Shown: positions 58,261 to 64,000 of the stretch, piece after piece
How the letters are laid out: the number at the start of each line of letters is the position of its first letter
Position numbering within the stretch: the stretch's first letter is position 1
DNA from: Armatimonadota bacterium
GTDB taxonomy: Bacteria > Armatimonadota > UBA5829 > DSUL01
Assembly: GCA_025998755.1 (NCBI GenBank)
Contig: AP024674.1
Span: forward strand, 2,992,162 to 3,056,161
Direction: 5' to 3'
Length of the DNA stretch: 64,000 nt
The notes under the pieces: model-generated
Told to the model about the DNA's origin: nothing
The model's database searches: none
What the model saw: only the letters and a program-made list of their open reading frames with translations
Translations under genes and position numbers: made by a program

Positions 58261-59229
58261 ATGATGAATGTCAGGAAAGCCGTCATCACAGCAGCCGGGC
58301 GGGGAGCCCGTCTCTATCCCGCTGCCAGCACTGTCCAGAAGGCCATGCTGCCCGTCGCCGATCTGGACGGGGTGGTCAAGCCGGTCATTCAACTCATCGC
58401 CGGCGAGGCCATCGCGGCGGGAGCGGAGGAGATCTGCATCGTCTGCGCACCGGGCGACCCAGAGGAATACCCCGCGCAGCTCAGGCGCCTTCGCGAGAAC
58501 CTTCTGGCCGCACATGGCGGCAGCGAGTGGGCGGAAGAGCAGGCGGAGCAGATCGAGGATCTCATCCGGCGGCTCCACTTCACCGTGCAGGAGGAGCCCC
58601 GCGGATACGGCCACGCAGTCTACTGCGCGCGCGAGTTTACGGCAGGCGAGCCCTTCCTGCTGCTTCTGGAAGACCATGTCTACATCTCCAGCCGGCCGGA
58701 TGCCCGCTGCGCACGGCAGATCACCTCGCTTGCCCAGGCTGAGGAGTGTTCGGTCTCAGGGGTGCAGGTGACCCGCGAAAGCCTCATCCGCAATTTTGGG
58801 ACGCTGGCCGGAAGGCGGGTGGAGGATATGCCAGGGGTCTACCAGGTTGAGCACATCCTTGAGAAGCCCTCCATCACCACGGCGGAACTGGAGCTGGTGA
58901 CGCCGGGGCTGCGCACCGGCCATTACCTCTGCTTCTTCGGCATCCACGTGCTGACACCCGGAGTGTTCGAGATCTTGGAGGAGCGTCTGGGGGACGGCTC
59001 CGAGTGTCTGTTGACGCCCGCGCTGGACGAGCTGGCGCGCAGGGAGAAATACCTGGCGCTGGAGGTCCGGGGGTCACGTTACGACATCGGGCAGAAGCTG
59101 GGACTCATGCGCGCGCAGCTGGCGCTTGCCCTGGCCGGCCGCGACGCTGATGAGGCCCTGGCGAGCGTGGTGGAGTTGCTGATTGAATCGCGCCGCCGCG
59201 ACGGGACAGGCTCGGAGACGGCCGTATGA
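58261..59229 (+). CDS. GalU-like nucleotidyltransferase (UTP-glucose-1-phosphate uridylyltransferase family)
   Basis: 322 residues. AVITAAGRGARLYPAASTVQ followed by KAMLPV is the GalU nucleotide-binding loop with its catalytic Lys; VVKPVIQLIAGEAIAAGAEE, PRGYGHAVYCAREF, LLLEDHVYIS (metal Asp/His) and HILEKPSITTAEL follow the same fold. Probably makes UDP-glucose from UTP and glucose-1-phosphate. Its stop overlaps the next start by 4 nt (ATGA), coupling it to the kinase-pyrophosphorylase fusion. Confidence 0.9.
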   Translation: MMNVRKAVITAAGRGARLYPAASTVQKAMLPVADLDGVVKPVIQLIAGEAIAAGAEEICIVCAPGDPEEYPAQLRRLRENLLAAHGGSEWAEEQAEQIEDLIRRLHFTVQEEPRGYGHAVYCAREFTAGEPFLLLLEDHVYISSRPDARCARQITSLAQAEECSVSGVQVTRESLIRNFGTLAGRRVEDMPGVYQVEHILEKPSITTAELELVTPGLRTGHYLCFFGIHVLTPGVFEILEERLGDGSECLLTPALDELARREKYLALEVRGSRYDIGQKLGLMRAQLALALAGRDADEALASVVELLIESRRRDGTGSETAV

Positions 59230-62200
59230 ACCCCCTCCTCCAGACGATAACCGCCCAGGACAGGGCGGAGCGCGACCGACCCCTGAACGACCTTGTCGCC
59301 GGGATGGATGCCCGGCGGATGCTGGAGGTGTGTGGCGAGCTGGACGCCTTTCGCAAGACCGCCGGAAACCTTTACGAACGGGTTCGCGCGTGCTGCTACC
59401 TATACTATATTTACCGGTTCTATCTGATGGAATCGCCGGAGCTCCCTGACGCCGGGAAGGTCCCGTTCGCCGGCTTCGAGCATCTGCTGTCGCGGAGATT
59501 CGAGGAAGCCATCGCCGTTTTTCAGGGAGCCGTGCGCGAGCACGGGCCGAACGGAGCTCTGTGCAGTGCGCTGGCGGCGGCGTATCATCAGCTAACCTTC
59601 CAGACTCTGGCGGACCAGGTGCGCCGCAGTGTGCGCGCTACTCGGGGGAATCAATGGATGTTCCGGGTGGCGCATTCCGAGGACCACCCGGTGCGCATCC
59701 GGCCGGAGCTTCTGCGGCGCGAGCGGGCTTGCCGCCTCTATCCTGTGCTGCGCGAGACCACGCCGGTGCGGCTGGATCTGAGCCACAGCGGATGGTCGGA
59801 CATCTTCTTTCTGGGGATGGACTATCCGGAGGGCGCGCGGGTCCTCAACATCTCGGTGGACCTAGGGGTTCACGGGCGTGATCCGGACGTCAGCTCCCCC
59901 ATTGAAGTCTACTTCCGCGTGATCCCGGAGCCGGTGGTCCGGCTGACCAGCGTGGACCTGAACACCACGAAGGACGTCACGGATTTTGCCGACCTCTTCA
60001 ACTTCGGCAACGACTATCTCAGCCTGCTTAAGGCGGGGATCATCGCTTCCGGGATTCTGCCGCCGTCCTTCGAGGGCTGCCGCCAGCCGTTGCCGGAGGT
60101 TCTGGGGCGGATTATCGGCCCCGGGATGGGGTTCGAGCTGGTCACCAGCGTGAACGACATTCCGAAGGGCTCCCGGCTGGCCGTTTCCACCAATCTGCTG
60201 GCGGGGATCATCGCGGCCTTGATGCGCGCCACGGGGCAGGCATCTTCACTGGAAGGACCGCTGACGGCCAGCGAGCGGCGGGTGGTGGCCTCCCGCGCCA
60301 TCCTGGGCGAGTGGCTGGGCGGATCGGGCGGAGGCTGGCAGGACTCCGGGGGCATCTGGCCAGGTCTGAAACTGATCGAGGGCGCCTTCGCGGAGCCGGG
60401 TGACCCGGAGCACGGCGTCAGCGCGGGCCGGTTGCTTCCGCGTCACACGCTACTGGGACCAGACCGCGTGCACCCTGACCTGGAGCGGCTTATATGCGAG
60501 TCGCTGGTGGTGGTGCACGGAGGACTGGCGCAGAACGTCGGCCCCATTCTGGAGATGGTCACGGAGCGGTATCTGCTGCGCAAGGAACCGGAATGGAGCG
60601 CGCGGCAGGAGCTTCGGCGCATCTTCGACGAGATCCTTGAACGGTTGCAGGAAGGTGACGTGCGGGGTCTGGCCGCATGCACCACGCGCAACTGGGACGG
60701 CCCTCTGAAGACCATCATTCCCTGGGTGACCAATGCTTTCACTGAGGGTCTGATCGCGCGGGTGCGCGAGCGGTTGGGTCCGGACTTTTGGGGATTCCTG
60801 ATGCTGGGCGGAATGTCCGGCGGGGGTATGGCCATGTTCGTGGATCCTTCGCGGTCCGATACCTTCCGCGATGAGGTCCTGGAGATCATGCGCTCTCTGA
60901 AGAGCGAGCTACAAGACGCGCTGCCATTTGCCATCGAGCCGCTGGTCTACCGCTTCCGCATCAACAGCCAGGGAAGCGTGGGATGGGTTTCGCGCGCCGA
61001 GGAAGCGCTGATGCCGGACCGCTACTACGGAATCCATCTCCCGGCGCTGGCGCGCGGGGAAAGGGACGGATTGACTCCGGAGCGGCGGGAGGAGTTCGAC
61101 CTGTTTACCCGTCGCTGCCCGGAGCGCGGGGAGAGCTTTCGGCTTCTGCAGACAGTGGTCAGCGCTCTGTTCCGCGCCGCTGACGCTGCTCCTCAGGGCG
61201 ATCGCGCCCGATGGGACGAGGAGGCCGAACGGATCAAGCGTGAGAACGGCTTCGATCCGATTCATCACGAGCAGGTGCGCGCCGACCTGCGTGCGGGCCG
61301 CATCGGCCTGGCGCGCAACCGCCTTCCTCTGGAGACGGATGTGGCCGACGTTCGGGATGAGGACGTAACGTTCCTGCGGGACTGCGGTGGGTATCGCTCC
61401 GCCGGGGAGAAAGCCTTACGCGAGGGTCGGGTGGCGGTGCTGTCGCTGGCTGGCGGCGTGGGCAGCCGATGGACGGGTGGTGCGGGCGTTATCAAGGCCA
61501 TCAACCCCTTTGCGGTGGTGGGAGGCCGGCACCGGACGTTCCTGGAGATCCATCTGGCCAAGAGCCGCCGGGCGGCGCGTCTGTACGGCGCCACTCCGCC
61601 TCACGCCGTGTCCACGAGCTACCTGACGCATGGTCCCCTGGAGCGCTATCTGGACCGGACGGCGAACTGCGGATACACTGGGCCGGTCTATCTGTCGCGG
61701 GGGCGGTCCATTGGACAGAGACTGGTGCCGATGGTCCGAGACCTGGTCTTCATGTGGGAGGATCAGCCGCAGGAGATTCTGGACGAGCAGAAGCAGAAGG
61801 TGCGGGATGCGGCCCGGGCCGCCCTGATGGACTGGGCGCGTGCACGGGGCGAGGGCAGTGATTACACGGACAATCTGCCGCTGCAGCGGTTCAACCCGCC
61901 CGGGCACTGGTACGAAGTCCCCAACATGTTGCGCAACGGCATCCTGAGTCTCCTGCTGTCGGAGAACCCTCAGGTGGAGACCCTGATGCTGCACAACATT
62001 GATACTCTGGGGGCGGATCTGGATCCGGCGGCTCTGGGATGGCATCTGGAGTCTGGAAACGCCCTGACCTTTGAAGTGGTGCCGCGCAGAATAGGAGACC
62101 GGGGAGGAGGTCTGGCGCGTGTGAACGGCCGGGTCCGGCTTCTGGAAGGACTGGCTCAGCCCCGGGACGACGTGGAGCTGGATCTGCGGTTCTACAACAC

Positions 62201-62558
62201 GCTGACAACGTGGGTGCAGATAGACGCCCTGTTGGACCTCTTCGGCCTGAGCCGCGAAGACCTGGCGGGGCCGCAGGAGATGATCGCAGCCGCGGTGCGG
62301 GGCGTCGCCCAGAGGCTGCCCACCTACGTGACCATCAAGGATGTGAAGTATCGCTGGGGTCACGGTCAGGAGGATGTGTATCCAGTGGCGCAGTTCGAGA
62401 AGCTGTGGGGTGACATGACCGCGCTTCCGGACCTGCGTTGCGGATATCTGGTGGTGCCCCGGATGCGGGGACAGCAGCTCAAGGATCCTGCTGAGCTAGA
62501 CGCCTGGGCGGCGGATGGCAGCCGGGAGTATGTGGAGAGTCTCTGCGACTTTGCCTGA
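59226..62558 (+). CDS. GHMP-kinase-like / UDP-sugar pyrophosphorylase fusion protein
   Basis: 1110 residues. Residues 1-150 have no recognised domain. About 180-480 look like a GHMP sugar kinase: LDLSHSGWSDIFFLGMDYPE, SVDLGVHG, IPKGSRLAVSTNLLAG (ATP loop near 311), GEWLGGSGGGWQDSGG (near 361). About 735-1080 match a UTP-type pyrophosphorylase (UDPGP): VLSLAGGVGSRWTGGAGVIK (near 738), PPGHWYEVPNMLRNG, LMLHNIDTLGADLDP, GGGLARVNGRVRLLEG, YVTIKDVKYRWG. This parallels bifunctional L-fucokinase/GDP-fucose pyrophosphorylase but with the kinase first and a UTP-type transferase. Inferred role: salvage of a free sugar to UDP-sugar; the substrate is not predicted. Confidence 0.82.
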   Translation: MNPLLQTITAQDRAERDRPLNDLVAGMDARRMLEVCGELDAFRKTAGNLYERVRACCYLYYIYRFYLMESPELPDAGKVPFAGFEHLLSRRFEEAIAVFQGAVREHGPNGALCSALAAAYHQLTFQTLADQVRRSVRATRGNQWMFRVAHSEDHPVRIRPELLRRERACRLYPVLRETTPVRLDLSHSGWSDIFFLGMDYPEGARVLNISVDLGVHGRDPDVSSPIEVYFRVIPEPVVRLTSVDLNTTKDVTDFADLFNFGNDYLSLLKAGIIASGILPPSFEGCRQPLPEVLGRIIGPGMGFELVTSVNDIPKGSRLAVSTNLLAGIIAALMRATGQASSLEGPLTASERRVVASRAILGEWLGGSGGGWQDSGGIWPGLKLIEGAFAEPGDPEHGVSAGRLLPRHTLLGPDRVHPDLERLICESLVVVHGGLAQNVGPILEMVTERYLLRKEPEWSARQELRRIFDEILERLQEGDVRGLAACTTRNWDGPLKTIIPWVTNAFTEGLIARVRERLGPDFWGFLMLGGMSGGGMAMFVDPSRSDTFRDEVLEIMRSLKSELQDALPFAIEPLVYRFRINSQGSVGWVSRAEEALMPDRYYGIHLPALARGERDGLTPERREEFDLFTRRCPERGESFRLLQTVVSALFRAADAAPQGDRARWDEEAERIKRENGFDPIHHEQVRADLRAGRIGLARNRLPLETDVADVRDEDVTFLRDCGGYRSAGEKALREGRVAVLSLAGGVGSRWTGGAGVIKAINPFAVVGGRHRTFLEIHLAKSRRAARLYGATPPHAVSTSYLTHGPLERYLDRTANCGYTGPVYLSRGRSIGQRLVPMVRDLVFMWEDQPQEILDEQKQKVRDAARAALMDWARARGEGSDYTDNLPLQRFNPPGHWYEVPNMLRNGILSLLLSENPQVETLMLHNIDTLGADLDPAALGWHLESGNALTFEVVPRRIGDRGGGLARVNGRVRLLEGLAQPRDDVELDLRFYNTLTTWVQIDALLDLFGLSREDLAGPQEMIAAAVRGVAQRLPTYVTIKDVKYRWGHGQEDVYPVAQFEKLWGDMTALPDLRCGYLVVPRMRGQQLKDPAELDAWAADGSREYVESLCDFA

Positions 62559-62588
62559 TTCGGCGCGGCGACCGCACGGAGGACAGCG

Positions 62589-62981
62589 TTGAACCCATTT
62601 TTCTTCACAGCCGGAGCGTGCGCTGCCGCGGTGCTGCAGTGGCCCCTGATTGCGCTTCTGCAGAAGACGGAAAGCCTTCCCGGTGTGCTGGCGCTCACCG
62701 CCGCGGCGCTTTTGCCTCCGTGGTTTGCTGCCTTGGCTGTTACGCGACGGGCGCATCCTGCGGGTGAATCGGCGGTTATCTCTCCGGCGGCCCTCAAAAT
62801 GCTGCGGCTTGCAGGTTGGGGGTGGCTGGCCTTGTCAGCGCTGCGCATCTTCCTGACAGACTCACTTGCCCTGTCAGGTCCCGAGCCGGCGTTCTGGCTC
62901 TGCCTGACCACAGCAATACCGCCTTACTGCGCGGCTCTCTGGCTGCGCATTTTCACACGGTCATGCCCGTACAATTGCTAG
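62589..62981 (+). CDS. small polytopic membrane protein, unknown
   Basis: 130 residues with four hydrophobic helices (for example FTAGACAAAVLQWPLIALL and LALTAAALLPPWFAALAV). No family recognised; the size and pattern recall ATP synthase I-like or DUF-type small membrane proteins. TTG start with GGAGG 6 nt upstream supports translation. It lies 30 nt after the fusion gene and may be its last operon member. Confidence 0.6.
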   Translation: MNPFFFTAGACAAAVLQWPLIALLQKTESLPGVLALTAAALLPPWFAALAVTRRAHPAGESAVISPAALKMLRLAGWGWLALSALRIFLTDSLALSGPEPAFWLCLTTAIPPYCAALWLRIFTRSCPYNC

Positions 62982-62998
62982 ATTTGCGTCCGGTCGGG

Positions 62999-63027
62999 TT
63001 GACACTGCAGGGGTAGAGAGTTACTGT
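62999..63027 (+). promoter_or_regulatory. promoter for the PEP-CTERM gene at 63228
   Basis: Consensus TTGACA (62999-63004), 17-bp spacer, TACTGT (63022-63027; weak -10). Start near 63034 would give a long leader of about 194 nt. Confidence 0.5.
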
Positions 63028-63227
63028 TAGGTTACGGCGCAGTTTTGCGTCTGGAGAATGGTCGGATGCGCGGCAGCCTGCGGCGGGCTCTCTGAGCGAC
63101 GAGAGGGGACAAGATCGTCCGCCTCTGCGGATTCTGGTTGACTCTCAGCGCAGCCGCGCGACGGCGACCCGGACGCCGGACAGGCCGGGAAGCCAAAAAA
63201 GGAGACAGAGGAAAGGAAGAGGTAAAG

Positions 63228-63878
63228 ATGAGAAGGGTTCTGCTTCTAGCAGCCGCGATGGTCGTTGTGGGAAGCTCCGCCTTCGCGTCTCTCGTGAACG
63301 GCGACTTCTCCGCGGGGGAGGCCAACTGGACCCGCTGGGCTGCTCCGTGGAGCAGCGGCACGAACTGGGCCATTACCAGCAACGGTCCCACCGCTCCGGA
63401 GGCTACGGCCTCCCTGATTCCTGGCGGCCAGGGCAGCTTCGGTTGGTATCAGGTGTATGAGTGCCCCGTGGGCTGGGTGTCCACGGTGAACGGGTTCTGG
63501 TCCGGCGACATCGCCGGCGCGGGGTGGGCGGAGATCATGCTGTTCAGCGTGGCTCCCGGTACTCCGGATGCGGTCATCGTCAATAAGATTGACTCCGGTG
63601 CGGCGGCCGACATCGCCTTCAAGAAGGATTCCTGGGGGATGAATCCGCCCACCCAGTGGAGCTGGCAGGCGGTAGGCCTGAGCCCGATGCCTGGCGGCAA
63701 TGGCGGCATCGTCACCAGCCAGGGTTGGGTGGTCGTGGCCATCAAGCTGGGTTCCGTCAGCGGCCAGCCCGTATCCCTTTCCGTCGACAACCTGACTTCC
63801 TGCTGCGTTCCCGAACCCGCAAGCATTCTGGCCCTGTCCCTGGGCCTGGGAACGGTGCTCATTCGCCGCAGGAAATAG
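63228..63878 (+). CDS. PEP-CTERM protein
   Basis: 216 residues. Signal peptide MRRVLLLAAAMVVVGSSAFA; then SLVNGDFSAGEANWTRW, the start of a carbohydrate-binding-like beta sandwich (NGDF ... W motif), and WVVVAIKLGSVSGQPVSLSV near the end. The tail is PEPASILALSLGLGTVLIRR plus RK, a PEP-CTERM signal. AGAGG lies 7 nt before ATG 63228. A paralogue seems to begin at 63986. Confidence 0.9.
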   Translation: MRRVLLLAAAMVVVGSSAFASLVNGDFSAGEANWTRWAAPWSSGTNWAITSNGPTAPEATASLIPGGQGSFGWYQVYECPVGWVSTVNGFWSGDIAGAGWAEIMLFSVAPGTPDAVIVNKIDSGAAADIAFKKDSWGMNPPTQWSWQAVGLSPMPGGNGGIVTSQGWVVVAIKLGSVSGQPVSLSVDNLTSCCVPEPASILALSLGLGTVLIRRRK

Positions 63879-63893
63879 AGAATGTGACTCGCG

Positions 63894-63935
63894 CCGCCCG
63901 GACGGCTGATTGCTGAAGATCTGCTATCCGGGCGG
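63894..63935. repeat. 9-bp perfect inverted repeat after the PEP-CTERM gene
   Basis: CCGCCCGGA and TCCGGGCGG are separated by 24 nt. There is no T-run, so it is not a standard terminator; it may be a Rho-type or mRNA-stabilising hairpin, or an operator for the gene at 63986. Confidence 0.4.
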
Positions 63936-63985
63936 TGTGGAAATGACAGTGTCTTCCGTTTGAGAGAAAGACAGAGGTGAAGGGA

Positions 63986-64000
63986 ATGAAGAAGGTTCTT
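63986..64000 (+). CDS. start of a further gene, probably a PEP-CTERM-like exported protein
   Basis: ATG AAG AAG GTT CTT (MKKVL) preceded by GAGGTGAAGGGA. The leader and first codons resemble those of the PEP-CTERM gene at 63228 (AGAGGTAAAG, then MRRVLLL). Only five codons are visible, so the product is a guess. Confidence 0.4.

Noticed and set aside
1-64000. CRISPR arrays, tRNA or rRNA genes, insertion sequences
   Set aside because: No regularly spaced short repeats, no cloverleaf with a GTTCRA arm, no rRNA-like sequence and no transposase or integrase motif were noticed in either strand.

Overview
This is a GC-rich bacterial chromosome segment, densely packed with genes on both strands. The lineage is inferred, not proven: several secreted proteins carry C-terminal PEP-CTERM sorting tails, and there is a type II prepilin-like protein ending in a VDGH motif, a TIGR03790-type protein, a DUF6785-type membrane protein and a secreted GH32-like propeller. 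That mix is typical of Armatimonadota, with Planctomycetota or Verrucomicrobiota as alternatives. The [FeFe]-hydrogenase genes imply fermentative or anaerobic metabolism; a peroxiredoxin suggests some oxygen exposure. No rRNA, tRNA, CRISPR array, insertion sequence or replication origin was seen.

Layout. 1-4.2 kb: the start of a uroporphyrinogen-decarboxylase-like gene, a peroxiredoxin, a secreted sugar-hydrolase-like propeller and a PEP-CTERM protein. 4.2-22.2 kb: an exopolysaccharide locus. The minus strand carries a Wzx-type flippase, a giant repeat protein, a Wzy-type polymerase, a GT2, a methyltransferase and a GT4. The plus strand carries Wzz, a GT4, two nucleotide-sugar epimerases, a WecA-like initiating transferase fused to a second membrane domain, and a sugar nucleotidyltransferase. 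Two well-formed divergent promoters lie between the halves. 22.2-25.4 kb: nitroreductase, cupin, NAGPA-like phosphodiester glycosidase and L,D-transpeptidase.

25.4-40.6 kb is the centrepiece: the maturases HydG-HydE-HydF, then a 12-gene minus-strand operon. It holds a multi-subunit NADH-linked [FeFe] hydrogenase (one HydA, two NuoF-like and two NuoE-like subunits, one small 2Fe-2S protein). Its promoter-proximal half looks sensory: a second H-cluster protein of the HydS kind, two DRTGG proteins, an RsbW-like kinase, a second GHKL ATPase and a PHP phosphoesterase. The predicted promoter (TTTACA, 17 bp, TAGAAT) has a palindrome of the CRP/FNR/Rex type centred near -61.5.

40.8-64 kb: secreted and PEP-CTERM proteins, a prepilin-like protein, a lipoprotein propeller, small redox proteins, a candidate structured non-coding RNA with its own promoter and terminator just before glyQS, a THUMP-like methyltransferase, a broken GDPD gene, FmdB-type zinc ribbon, DUF6785 protein, rsmG, a UDP-glucuronate-decarboxylase-like gene and a nucleotidyltransferase. 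The last precedes a 1110-residue protein joining a GHMP-kinase-like half to a UDP-sugar pyrophosphorylase half. Two orphan PEP-CTERM tails that still keep their terminators show past loss of surface-protein genes.
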